Shown piece after piece: positions 10,800-22,106 of a stretch of DNA of 64,000 nt. The DNA is from Parapristionchus giblindavisi (Eukaryota; Nematoda; Chromadorea; Rhabditida; Diplogasteridae), in NCBI GenBank assembly GCA_943737045.1, contig CALSFV010000123.1:106721-170720 (forward strand), given 5' to 3'. Position 1 is the stretch's first letter; each line of letters starts with the position of its first letter. A model generated the notes under the pieces. That model was not told where the DNA came from, searched no databases, and worked only from the letters and a program-made list of their open reading frames with translations. Position numbers and translations under genes: made by a program.

Positions 10800-11850
10800 T
10801 AAATACGTTTCCCTGTCGTTCATGGAAGGTAAAGTAAAGAGAGGTCGTGGGTGAGTTTTGAAGGACCATAATTCAAGTCTCAAACGAACTCTGACATGTA
10901 TTTGAAAATTATACATTTTTATTATTATTCAGGGTTACTATCTTCGAAGGAACGAGAATCTGAAGGATGCTCGCCTACCTTCACCACGGGTTGGTTTGTT
11001 TTCCAAAATATGTGTATACTCTTCATGCCCCGGATCAGAGCTACGCCTACGGAATGCTCAAGGTCCCACATATGCGGAGTTAGAATATATGACGTGGAAG
11101 GGGGACACGTGAACTGTTTCTCTTGTCCATAATTGCACCCGGCTACATTTAGCAATCTAAAACAAGACTTGATAGTTCTACGTTGATTGATTGTTTTAAA
11201 CATAGCTAAGTTATGAATTTGCAGAACGTGCATCACTGCTCCATCTCGGAATCGAGATTCGCTGACACCTCGCTTCTGCGTTTGCGTGGACAAGCATCAT
11301 GTCTATACTTTGATTTATGTTGGCAGGTTTGCAGTCTATTTTTATTCATGTACTGGCTCTTCATGCCCCGGATTAGAGCTACGCCTTTGGAATGCTCTAG
11401 ATCCCACATATGCGGAGCAAGAATGTCTGACGTGGAAGGGGGACACGTGAACTGTTTCTCTTGTCCATAATTGCACCCGTCTACATATAAACTTTTCTGA
11501 TCTCATGATTTGTATTTCAGTCCAGAAGATGGTAACTCTCGGTGAAGGTGTTTGTATCGGACACACCTCAATTCTTGGCGATATGAGAAAGCTCGAGGAT
11601 GGAGTCGATGTCATCGTCGGAACCCTTGGTCGTCCCAACATGATTCTCCGTAAGTTGTCCTGCACTCTTACTTTCCCCTTCTCAAAAGCACCTGTATCTG
11701 TCTATACGGTTGCACGGCTGTCGTATGAAGGTAGATGATCTAGTTTCCGATTGGGTGAGATTTGAACGATATAAAGTTCAAGTCTCAAACGGATACTTAC
11801 ATACACTACTTTTACTTTAGTACTAATGGTTTCATTTCAGATACAAGATG
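10800..11850 (+). pseudogene. Decayed eIF4A copy that retains introns
   Basis: Parts match the functional eIF4A gene at 47700-49885 in order but with deletions. 10930-11000 resembles the exon starting GGTAACTATGA and its CACCACTGG end. 11015-11165 and 11357-11490 both resemble the intron at 48452-48602. 11521-11648 matches the exon [12 protein letters not shown]...TPGRV with deletions that remove the residues between VTLGEG and VCIGHTS and change TPGRVND to TLGRPN. 11649-11820 matches the next intron almost base for base. Exons carry indels and the DEAD-box exon is absent, so no helicase can be made. Retained introns show it arose by DNA duplication, not retrotransposition. A further partial intron copy lies at 10838-10895. 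Confidence 0.75.
11685..11804 (+). ncRNA. Copy of the intronic H/ACA-like snoRNA candidate in the eIF4A pseudogene
   Basis: Nearly identical to 48804-48922. The lower stem ACCT/AGGT, upper stem ATACG/CGTAT, box H AGATGA, the 11-bp stem GAGATTTGAAC/GTTCAAGTCTC and the ACA box (11799-11801) are all kept; the differences fall in the terminal loop (GATATAAA in place of GATTCAA) and outside the helices. May be expressed only if the pseudogene is still transcribed. Confidence 0.45.
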
Positions 11851-12587
11851 GCTCATTCTTTCCATGATGAAGTTCTACTACCATTTCATGTGACTCGTCG
11901 ATGTAGTAATTTCGTGTGAATTTTGTTTGTAAATGTATTTTTGCGATAAAGATGTTTGAGAATTATTTACTACTGGATCCAAGCATTTCCATTACGCAAA
12001 GAATCACAATTTTTAAATCTTACAATTAGTAATGAGATAATTTTTAGTCTTATGTATTTGGTGCTTTTTCTTTTGTGGGTAGGGGGTTAAATTTAAATTG
12101 ACTAGTTACGTTGTGATTTGTTGTGAATCGATGACTCATTTATCAATCATTCTGTTGGAAGATGACATGTCTGAAGAGAAGTGAATGTTTTGTAAAAGAA
12201 TTGGTACGATGGATGGATGGATACACGAATGATCACTATTTTACACCGCGACGATGACTAGAACACGAGATTATTGACGCAGAGATTACTGTGATCAGAG
12301 AGTAATCCATCTATGGGTAGAGGATATGAAGGGATAAAATGAGTCGACGAGTGCAGTTGGTACATTTCCTCTTGTTATTAGTGTCATCGTTTTCTTTTTA
12401 ATGGATGTATTGACTATACATAGTATCTTCTCGCTAGTTGAGATTGTTTAATTATTTTCCTATCGAAATCCAAAAATTGAAAAAAATAGAAACATTGCTT
12501 TTGATGTTTTTTTTTGTGTAAACATTGTGTAATCACTGCCCTATTCGTCTCCAATTAGCTTTTAAAATCCAACGTGCTCATTTTAGA

Positions 12588-13712
12588 ATGATGTACCGAT
12601 CGATAATTGCCCTTGCCTTTGTCTCTTTCGCCTTAGCTGTTAATTCTACGGTAAGATACAGTATCCACTAGCAACCGTAGTTCATGTAATCCGTTCAGGA
12701 TGCCCCACAGAACGGAACTGAGCATCATGGAGGCATTTCTGGGTACGATCAATGATATTTTTGTTCATTCCAAATGAACATATACTAAAATTGGAACAAT
12801 ACAGAGAAGATTAGCATGGCCCATGCGCAAGGATGACACGCAAATTCGTGAAGCGTTCCAAATTTTTTTTCGCACCTGTCACGGGTGTATCAAATAAATA
12901 AATAAATATTTCTATCTACTCGTAAAGTCTGATTGCAGTTTTTTCGAAGGTATCAAGGACAATGTTGTGAAGACTTGGAATAATGTCAAACACAGTTTCG
13001 GTAATGAAACTTATGATCTTTGATCTTTATAACCAAATAGCAATTATGAGTCATGATAAGTTGTGATTTATAAAAGACTTCTCTAAACATATTATAGTAA
13101 TTCTATTGTTGTAGACAGTTGTATTATTATCCACCATGATACAATGTGTTCTCGGTGAAATCGTGAATTTTGCGAAAACATAGAAAATCATGTGGTAAAA
13201 AGAAATCTTTGTTCGTAAAATGATACACTCACGGCAAATTCTCTCAGATATAGGATGTCTAACTGTTCAGCTATAAAGGTTAGCTTACTCAAAACTCTCT
13301 CAAAAAGACGCGTTAGATAATACTCTCTCGCTCGAGATATTTAGTAATGGGGACTGGAGTAAGCTTACTAACAATAAGTTTTCTCACATATGAGATAACG
13401 TTTCTCTAATTGTCACATCTTAGATAACGTATACGTTTTTTCATATATGAGAGAGTTTGCCGTGAGTGTAACTTGGAGTGAATCAATGAAATACTTCCCA
13501 TTACAGAACACAATGTGGAGAATTTGAGAAACGAGACGAATCATACTCTTGACAATGTAAGTTATGTCATACTTACGATTATTATTTAAAGAATATTGAA
13601 AATAATATAAATGCATTTATATTATTTTCAATATTCTTTTTTAATGATTAAGGTGGAAGGATTCGTAATCAATCGTATGGCTGAACTCCGTAATCATACC
13701 GATCATGTCTAA
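12588..13712 (+). CDS. Small secreted protein, five exons, unknown function
   Basis: Exons 12588-12650, 12699-12742, 12939-13000, 13507-13556 and 13653-13712 join in frame with GT-AG introns. The product starts MMYRSIIALAFVSFALAVNS, a clear signal peptide cleaved near AVN-ST, followed by a hydrophilic mature part of about 70 residues, including GGISGFFEGIKDNVVKTWN, NETNHTLDN and a C-terminus RMAELRNHTDHV. Several N-x-T sites (NGT, NET, NHT twice) suggest glycosylation. The mature region could form amphipathic helices. Intron 2 holds a U6 snRNA on the same strand; intron 3 holds a TA-flanked MITE; intron 4 holds a 52-base perfect palindrome. No family recognised. Two adjacent ATGs at 12588 and 12591; I took the first. 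Confidence 0.7.
12763..12868 (+). ncRNA. U6 spliceosomal snRNA
   Basis: Contains the 5' stem-loop GTTCAT-TCCAA-ATGAAC, the ACAGAGA box (in CAATACAGAGAAGATTAGC), the catalytic AGC triad, the internal stem region GATGACACGCAAATTCGTG and the 3' part AAGCGTTCCAAATTTTTTTT with a Pol III terminator. It matches the C. elegans U6 sequence as I remember it except in the 5' stem-loop and at GGCCCATG. It lies in intron 2 of the small secreted protein gene, same strand, only 20 bases after exon 2. A normal upstream Pol III promoter element (roughly -45 to -65) would therefore overlap that exon; this could be a functional nested gene or a dispersed copy. Confidence 0.93.
13226..13468. mobile_element. MITE with Tc1/mariner-like TA target site
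   Basis: Terminal inverted repeats CACTCACGGCAAA...TTTGCCGTGAGTG, extended imperfectly to about 25 bases, flanked by TA on both sides (13224-13225 and 13469-13470). 243 bases, no coding capacity. Internal CTCTCTCAAAAAGACG-type sequence recurs at 42112-42245. Confidence 0.8.
13588..13639. repeat. 52-base perfect palindrome in an intron
   Basis: AAAGAATATTGAAAATAATA...is followed without spacer by its exact reverse complement, centre at ATGCAT (13611-13616). It can form a cruciform or a hairpin RNA in intron 4 of the small secreted protein gene. Confidence 0.85.
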
Positions 13713-14083
13713 CTTCATTAGAAGATTTCATTATTCTAATAAAATAATTGCTTTAATACATACTAATTACTGCCTATTTTTAATATTGGATTATTTTTAC
13801 ATATTGGTTTTTTTGGATGATGATAAACCTTTCATGGTACACCGTTAATCGTCTTTACATATTCACGTTTACTGAATGTGCTAGCCGTTTCCACGTAATC
13901 TTTCATTATTATCATGAGATGATCCATGAGATATAAAGGGATTATGGTCATTATAACGTGTTCATAAATATAATTCTTTATCCCAATGTTTGGTAAAGTT
14001 GCTCGACTGTCCTCTAATTCTTTCGGTACATACGACCCATACAATCAATAATGTTGCTTTCAATCGATGCATAGTTAGTACAT

Positions 14084-16833
14084 TCATTTCCTATTGATTA
14101 GCTCCAACTGTAGCTTGAGAGTGCTGTAAAGATAAAATCAATAATCAATCAATAAAAGATACCGTACCCTGTCATGATCTGATCGTGGTCCCATTTATTA
14201 TATACAAATTCTTCATCCGCATGTGGTAAGAACGAACAGTTAGTACCACAACAATCATGACCAACCTATCGAAAGATCAAATTAAAGTTCAAAGATCAAA
14301 GATCAACTTTATTATCAGTAGTAGTGTATATAGAGTATGTTCGTCTTCCTTCATACTTGATTGGTTGTGCGTTCAATTCGTGCTAAATGATCTATGATAA
14401 TCAATAATAATCAATCGATAATATGAGACCAAAAATTCGGAATCGCAATGTAGTCCATTTCTGTCATTGCAGATTCCAATAGGTACAAAACAGAGAAATG
14501 AGCCAAAGTTGGCTCCCGCAACGGACACGAACGATTCTACCTGATCATTACTGTATTATCGATTGATTTGTATCTATCCACGCCTACCAAGTCAGTGAGT
14601 GGGTCTCCCAGTTCACTTTCTTCACAAGTTCCTCCAAGCATTGCTTTCCTTGCTACGGGTGATCCCATTGAATATGCGAGCACATCGACCTCAAACATTA
14701 CTTCATAAACATTTACCCCCTTAGAGTTTGTACATTCGAATAATTCTCTGATTAGCTAAAGACAGATGGAAGAAAGGTCATTTCATCGTTCCTCTTCAAA
14801 TAGTCTCTATCTCCTACGTAGACATCATTATGTATTCTACTCTTATACGTCGTTTCCTTCTCCAAATGCATTCTCTTACCCTTCTCAACCCCTTTCCTTT
14901 CTAAATTAACCTTCCACATTATGTGTATTAATGTGACCATAATGATGATCTTTTCGGGGTGGTTGACTAAATCAACCGAAGAACGACAACGGGTTATAAC
15001 TCGGACAGAAATGATCCTAGCGATTTGTTCAACATGCGTTGTACTATCTGTTCCTAACATAATCTTTGATCTTTACCTGATTTATTTATTTATTTATTCC
15101 GTTAAATATATTCATAAACATTTTACTGGAAAAGGGAAAGATTGGAGATCAATTTTCGTCACTATCAAAGATGAATTTTGGAATGGATAGAGCAACTCAT
15201 GTTCAATAAACAAAACCACTAGGGTGAGTGGCAACCATTTGCGCTTTTGTCATGGTCCCGATCTTCGAAAAAAAAACATTGTAAAAAATACCTTAGATCG
15301 AGTGTATTTTGACACTGCACTGATCAGAACTCGAATCTGAAAGAATCTTAAATATAGGGACAGCATCACTAGTATCATACTAAGAAATTGATACTGAATG
15401 GGGTCTCAATACACAAACATTTTTGCCACCCCACCAATTTCTACTATTTCAAGTATGTTTTTCTTTGAAAATTTCTTCCCAAATGAAAGTTATGAATTAG
15501 AAGCTTAGGGAGAGTATGCAACATGCATATCTTTTGCATCCATGTGGTCGGTAGAATTCATTACTTGTAATTTCACCAATTTGCATCTATTTTATTCAGA
15601 AAATTTTCCTCTATGATCAAATAAAATGAATCGGAGTTGTTGAATTAAGAGGAAAAATAGAGATAACAAAATTTGATAATGCTCTGGTAACCATTGCGGT
15701 CCCTACTTATATTATATTATTTTGTTTCTGTTCATTCAGTAAAAAAATAGACGCATTGTTAACGAATCCAGCCATTTTGTGTATTATAAAAAATGAAAGC
15801 GTGGAATGGATAAATATGGACAATGATTCAAGTTTTGTATTTTCCATTCGAAGACTCAATAAACGTTAGACAATTCATTCAATTAAAATTTTCTTTTCTT
15901 GATTCGTAGTCTTTTTTTCATTCATCTCGACACAACAAAAGAATAAAGAGAATCAACGATTATTATTCCATGAGATTTTATATTTCAAACGGAAAATGGT
16001 TCCTTGAGAAAAAGGAGCGAACGTTGAATAGAGTTTGGATAAGAAATGAAAGAGATATGGGATGAAGATAAGGATACCTGTCTTATGAATTGACATTCAA
16101 TATGAACGAAGACAATGAAACGTTTAGGACCTTCTCCATATGTTGTCCCATAGATCTGATATGATTACTTTATTACATAAATATTTATTATATATCTAAT
16201 CTTTGATCTAGATAATATAAGGAAAATGGACAGTATTTGTTGTATGTGAAAGATTGAATGTAACTACTTATAAGAAGGAAAAGACCATATATCATTGGAA
16301 AGAAATACAAAGAATTGTCTGAGAAAGAAAAAGAATAATGATTGTAACTTCCATTCGTTCAATTATTATCTCCCACGTATTTTCATTAAATCATTTTCCT
16401 TTTCTTGCTGAGAATACTTTCCATTTTTTTTATTTCTCCTTTGCTAAATCTTTCCTTGCAAAGTCAGTGAGGCAATATTAGGTAATGGTGCTATCCACTC
16501 CCGTAGACTTATAAAGTGAGAGTGTGTGGTCAGAGGTTTTCAATGGTCATGAGATTGTCCCCCATCAATGGTCAATTCTCACCTCATCATTCGTGTAGTT
16601 GTTCATGAGTAGAAAATTACGAACAAAATTAAATTTCCCAGCAGTATTCGTGACTCCATGCACTATTATCACTGGCTATAATCATGATTTCGAATTGTAA
16701 AGAAATGGTTATTTACTCGTTTATGAATGATAATATTAGTATTATTTGTTCCTCCAAAACTTCCTCCACTCCCAAAATCTGGTCTAGCAATGACTCTCGC
16801 TGCTTGAATTCCATATGAACTGAATAATTTCAT
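14084..16833 (-). CDS. Lipase_2 family triacylglycerol lipase ('lips'-like), possibly interrupted
   Basis: Minus-strand exons show, in order: RPDFGSGGSFGG (near 16750), PVIIVHGVTNTAGKF (about 16630-16675, oxyanion-side HG), then after a 1.7 kb gap LIRELFECTNSKG, VDVLAYSMGSPVARKAMLGG (nucleophile Ser in YSMGS, near 14670), SFVSVAGANFGS, YEGRRTYSIYTTTDNKV (acid Asp), and HDQIMTGTLKLQLELINRK ending with TGA at 14084-14086 (catalytic His in DHD). This is the secreted lipase family known in C. elegans as lips genes. Exons from 14757 down splice cleanly. The conserved VYGTTYGD segment expected after the second exon is not intact: near 16510 there is VYGSG followed by TAG. A signal-peptide exon upstream of 16833 was not found. 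So this is either a gene with a long intron plus unrecognised exons, or a pseudogene. A 27-base GT...AG stretch within the LFECTNSKG-VDVLAY exon could be an in-frame insertion. Confidence 0.68.
14921..15190 (+). other. Orphan ORF with receptor-like hydrophobic segment
   Basis: 89 codons inside the large gap of the lipase gene, opposite strand. It has a basic stretch STEERQRVITRTE followed by a hydrophobic helix MILAICSTCVVLSVPNIIF and a second apolar run. The layout resembles the TM6 region of nematode serpentine chemoreceptors, but one helix is not enough to call a family, and it may be chance. Confidence 0.2.
15200..16430. other. Non-coding stretch within or between lipase exons
   Basis: AT-rich, with no exon or repeat structure I can support. 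It separates the two recognisable blocks of the lipase. Confidence 0.4.
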
Positions 16834-16839
16834 TTATAC

Positions 16840-18860
16840 TTTTAAATAAATTAACTATTTATTTACGAATGTTTGAATCTATCAAGTAACAAAACATATT
16901 ATGCACTAGCTAACATTAATGTCATAGTTAACTTAATTCCGATGATTAACAGTTCAACACGTGATCAAATATGTCACGTTCTCCTTACTTTATCAGATAA
17001 TTGTAGAATGGTTCTGAAAATGTCTGATAGGTGAGTCTTCCATTATAGAATAGAAGAAGTAATAGAATGAATCTCATCTCATTCCTATCTACGATATTAG
17101 ACTTCACTTTTACATTCAAGTCAATTCATTTCTTCTGAAAATATATGAAAGTATTGTTGCGGAAAGAATATTCGTAAAGGTTGGTAGGAAATATTCCCAA
17201 TTGAAAATATTTTTAGACATGTGAAAACGATAAGAATCATCATCATTATCTAATATCTAAAGAATGTTAACGAACAATGACCTTCTTCTCACTCCCACTC
17301 GTGAGAATTCTAGTCAAGATTATGAGATAATAATGAAAACACAAAGTAAATAAGTCATTTCACGATCACATTTCATTCTTGTTATGTGTACACTTTCATA
17401 CTTCTATCGTTTAGTATTTATGATGAGTTGGGATAATCCATCTATCCATTCGTTATTGTATTGTGTTCACAACTAAATCTCTCTCCTATATGTAGTATAG
17501 ATACATCGAACCCCCATGCACTTTCACCCTACTCTTTTGCACAAAAAGTCCATTAACCTCCATAGTCCCTTGCAGCCTACTCATACCCCCTCTACTCTTC
17601 TTATTCGTCCCCTTTTCGACTAATTCTCACCACCCCCTTGACATCTTATCTTCAATATAGCTAATGAAGTCGAAAAAGGTAGTCATTATCATGAAATTAT
17701 TCATAGTTTGAGAGTGAGAATGATGATAGAAATGAATGGTATATGAATGAATGACTGTTATGAGAATAAAAAGAGGAATAATTAAGGTCTATGAAAGAGT
17801 AAGTGAGATCTAATGGAGAATATTGAAATGAAGGGTGAGAATGAAGAGTAAGGAAGGGCTATGAGAGAGGAAGAAGAAAAGGAAGAACTCAAGGGCAGAT
17901 TGAATATAAACCAGAATGATTTGTATAGAGAAGTATTGCTTTCCACTCTCATGTAAACTATTCTAATCATGTTGAATGAACTATCATTGTTTCTGGAAGT
18001 CATCGATACAATGACCGTATTTCACTGATTATTGATTCATTTTACAAAAAAATCTAACTCAGTTTTCTATTAATTTTCTTCTGTAAAATGATGATCATTA
18101 GATGTAACTGTTAAAAGTGTAAAAAGTACTAATAAATGTCATGGATTCATCTGGAAAGGGGGAAATAGTAGATAGAAAACAATCGTAAAATGAATGATGT
18201 TTCAGTATTCTCTAGAGTATTTCGATTGTGAGGGAGGATGTAATAGATGGCTCATTCTCGGAATTCTCGGATTCCTTCACAGACTTCTTCTCAAGGAGTT
18301 CAATCTCGTTTTTCCTTCATCTCCTAAGGGGATATAATACACTTTGGATGAGTACACAACAATTATGACGTCGTCTACACTCAGATCTACCTTTGAGATT
18401 AGGTTAGTTTCAAGTTCACGAACCCTTCCCAAGGAGTGGTATGGGGTTAAAGATCAAATTGCGTAGAACCATAAATATTATTGAATATAAGCCAAAACAC
18501 TAGGGACCACCCCCGTGACTTAGTTATAGTAAAACTAATTAAGCTTCTTTCTTCTTCTTGACCATTTTCATTTTTGGGGTGTACTTTTCGTTGTTTTCTT
18601 CCCTTTCTTCTCCGGTATTCCATTTCGACCTTTTCTTCATTAAAATATCATAATTAATGTAGACAAATGATATTATGTCTTCTATTAACAAACTTTTTCT
18701 GTTTTCGAAGAAATAGGATACTTGACATTCACTTAATTGGGGAAATAATGGTGTGTACAAGTGTTTCATCAACAAAAAAACGTAATTTTTCTCAATGTCT
18801 ATGAGTAATCTCTGACGGTGGTCTCTTCGTTTCTCACGCTATTTCTTGTTCTTAGTCGTT
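16840..18860. other. Intergenic, no convincing gene
   Basis: Minus-strand ORFs at 17782-18003 and 18539-18775 lack recognisable motifs. A pyrimidine-rich tract lies at 17490-17650. Nothing else supported. Confidence 0.4.
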
Positions 18861-18867
18861 AAGAGAG

Positions 18868-21347
18868 ACTATCTGGCTCAAGTGACATTCTCTTGGCACT
18901 TGGCCAAAAAGTGACCAGAACCGATCGGGCCCAAATTGTGCACAGCTGTAGTATGGGGTGGCATAAGCTCGCAGGCGGAGTTTGGGTTCGTCATATCTAC
19001 ATCCTCGCTAAATAACGTAAGTTCGATGAAGTGGCATCAAAATTTCAAAGTTTACGGATTCGTTCGATATGTGTATGTGACGATGGGCAATAATAAGCAG
19101 GTAAATCCCACCAAGTGTCATCCCGATCCAAAACCGTGAGGCCCAGAAATAATCAAAAAACCAATAAAAATATTGGTTTTTTGATTGTTTTATTTTTCCT
19201 ACAATTGCCTCTCGGTGGGGGTCATTTTTTATTGATTCAATTTGACGAGTATTCATTAGTGTAACTACTGTACGAAAATGAACTGAAACACAATCGTGGA
19301 AGTTTGCCTTATTCCCGAAAAACCACGACCAATTCGCCTTTTTATCGCGCACTGACCGAATAACCATATGCCGGTTACGGTTATTCAAATTTGGACATTC
19401 AAAATTCTTAATTGTTTTCGAAAAATACTGTCATATTATACCTCAGATATTCAAACAACAAATAAATGATAAAATAAAACAATAGCATAATACCGAAATC
19501 GTATGATAAATAATACAACGATGGTCGCATTTTTAATTTCCGCATTGGGATTACGGTAGGGCGCACGATAATTCCTTTCAGTTTGCGATCTAAAAGGCGA
19601 ATTGGTCGTGGTTTTTCGGGAATAAGGCAAACTTCCACGATTGTGTTTCAGTTCATTTTCGTACAGTAGTTACACTAATGAATACTCGTCAAATTGAATC
19701 AATAAAAAATGACCCTCACCGAGAGGCAATTGTAGGAAAAATAAAACAATCAAAAAACCAATATTATTATTGGTTTTTTGATTATTTCTGGGCCTCACGG
19801 TTTTGGATCGGGATGACACTTGGTGGGATTTACCTGCTTATTATTGCCCATCGTCGCATACACATATCGAACGAATCCGTAAACTTTGAAATTTTGATGC
19901 CACTTCATCGAACTTACGTTATTTAGCGAAGGAGCAGATATGACGAACCCTAACTCCGTCTGTGATCTCATGCCACTCCATACTACACCTATGCACAATT
20001 TGGGCCCGATCGGTTCTTATCACTTTTTGGCCAAGTGCCAAGCCATAAGCAAGATATGTTCACTGAGTCAGATAATCTTTCTTAAATACTTTGAAATACT
20101 GAATATACCATTCTTGAACCAATTACAAGGTGTTCCACTACAAAGTTCACTGTACAGTCATAATTTCATTCCACTTTAAATCTGTCAATAAGACAAATCA
20201 AATTTGATTGTTCTAATATATAAGATCATGTTATTCACTATATCTCCCACGTTATTAAGCCACTTTACGAAAGATTATCTGACTCAGTGAACATATCTTG
20301 CTTATGGCTTGGCACTTGGCCAAAAAGTGATAAGAACCGATCGGGCCCAAATTGTGCATAGGTGTAGTATGGAGTGGCATGAGATCACAGACGGAGTTAG
20401 GGTTCGTCATATCTGCTCCTTCGCTAAATAACGTAAGTTCGATGAAGTGGCATCAAAATTTCAAAGTTTACGGATTCGTTCGATATGTGTATGCGACGAT
20501 GGGCAATAATAAGCAGGTAAATCCCACCAAGTGTCATCCCGATCCAAAACCGTGAGGCCCAGAAATAATCAAAAAACCAATAATAATATTGGTTTTTTGA
20601 TTGTTTTATTTTTCCTACAATTGCCTCTCGGTGAGGGTCATTTTTTATTGATTCAATTTGACGAGTATTCATTAGTGTAACTACTGTACGAAAATGAACT
20701 GAAACACAATCGTGGAAGTTTGCCTTATTCCCGAAAAACCACGACCAATTCGCCTTTTAGATCGCAAACTGAAAGGAATTATCGTGCGCCCTACCGTAAT
20801 CCCAATGCGGAAATTAAAAATGCGACCATCGTTGTATTATTTATCATACGATTTCGGTATTATGCTATTGTTTTATTTTATCACTTATTTGTTGTTTGAA
20901 TATCTGAGGTATAATATGACAGTATTTTTCGAAAACAATTAAGAATTTTGAATGTCCAAATTTGAATAACCGTAACCGGCATATGGTTATTCGGTCAGTG
21001 CGCGATAAAAAGGCGAATTGGTCGTGGTTTTTCGGGAATAAGGCAAACTTCCACGATTGTGTTTCAGTTCATTTTCGTACAGTAGTTACACTAATGAATA
21101 CTCGTCAAATTGAATCAATAAAAAATGACCCCCACCGAGAGGCAATTGTAGGAAAAATAAAACAATCAAAAAACCAATATTTTTATTGGTTTTTTGATTA
21201 TTTCTGGGCCTCACGGTTTTGGATCGGGATGACACTTGGTGGGATTTACCTGCTTATTATTGCCCATCGTCACATACACATATCGAACGAATCCGTAAAC
21301 TTTGAAATTTTGATGCCACTTCATCGAACTTACGTTATTTAGCGAGT
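18868..21347. repeat. Nested giant palindrome (inverted repeat of two inverted repeats)
   Basis: 18868-20078 and 20268-21347 are inverted copies of each other around a spacer of about 190 bases (20079-20267). Each arm is itself palindromic: an outer block (for example 19009-19345) and its inverted copy (19591-19926) flank a central block of about 245 bases. The outer block thus occurs four times (19009-19345, 19591-19926, 20426-20755, 21001-21345), nearly identical. The left arm carries an extra 140 bases (18868-19008) absent at the right end. This is the layout of a foldback transposon or of successive inverted duplications. Confidence 0.85.
20962..21342 (+). other. ORF conserved in four copies within the palindrome
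   Basis: 126 codons with one hydrophobic segment (FWIGMTLGGIYLLIIAHR) and C-terminus MPLHRTYVI. The same frame is open in all four outer blocks (minus 19008-19388, plus 19678-19926, minus 20424-20672, plus 20962-21342), ending at the same stop. The few differences between copies include Y to F, R to H and synonymous changes. Whether it is translated is unknown; near-identical copies keep frames open regardless of function. An ORF in the central block (minus 19408-19638, plus 20712-20942) is also kept. Confidence 0.25.
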
Positions 21348-21349
21348 TA

Positions 21350-22100
21350 CAATGTTTATCATTTATTCTAATTCTAGGAAAGCTCGAAACTTCTTTAATT
21401 TGTCTGTTGCTATGTCAAATATATATATCTTTATCTTTTTGTCTATTCCAGAACAAAAACGTTCCATATTTCCTCTGTCAGACGACTTTACTTATGTACA
21501 GACAACAATAACTTCATTTCTCTCTAAGATATCCTTTATTCATGACTATTTTGTCCCATTATAGACTTCATTTACTAGACTCAACTGTTTTATCCATTAA
21601 GTATCTCCATCTCTTCATCGTCACCCATCATGCCACCCACTCATTAGACCTTTCAACATACGATGAATTAGAGCGAATATAGTATCTAAAGATCGAATCT
21701 CCATTTACTAATCTCTTTTTGTAAGTATGATATTTAGCTTTTGAATACCTTCAAAGACCTTTATTTTGCTTCAGAAATAACTACTAGATGATATAAAATG
21801 AATGAATAGGAAGAGATCATTGAATCTTCAACTGTTTTCCATTCTCCGGTGTACATGGTACCCTGTAATTCCAGAGAATCCTCCATTCTTCAGTCCATTT
21901 TCTTCCAAATAATGAATGACAAACTCTCGTCATTATCCTTTTTCTCTTTTCCTTCTTAGTCCCAACCCCCTCTATCCATTAGAGAAAGAATAACTGTTTG
22001 AAGTCACATTACAAGTAGACACGTTTACGAGGTTACTAACATGTTAGATACTAAATGACCCATGACGTTGCTTAGCAATACAACGAATCTAATCATCAGT
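21350..22100. other. Intergenic
   Basis: Only short unsupported ORFs (for example 21352-21564). No RNA gene or repeat seen. Confidence 0.4.
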
Positions 22101-22106
22101 GACGTC

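Noticed and set aside
12763..12868. U6 as a simple contamination of the gene model
   Set aside because: The flanking exons join in frame across it and the sequence is complete from 5' stem-loop to T-run.
13832..14044. 70-codon minus-strand ORF downstream of the lipase
   Set aside because: Hydrophobic in the middle but without recognisable motif, start context or splice structure; likely chance in AT-rich DNA.
18539..18775. 78-codon minus-strand ORF ending in a Lys-rich tail
   Set aside because: Low complexity, no family resemblance, no neighbouring exon that joins.
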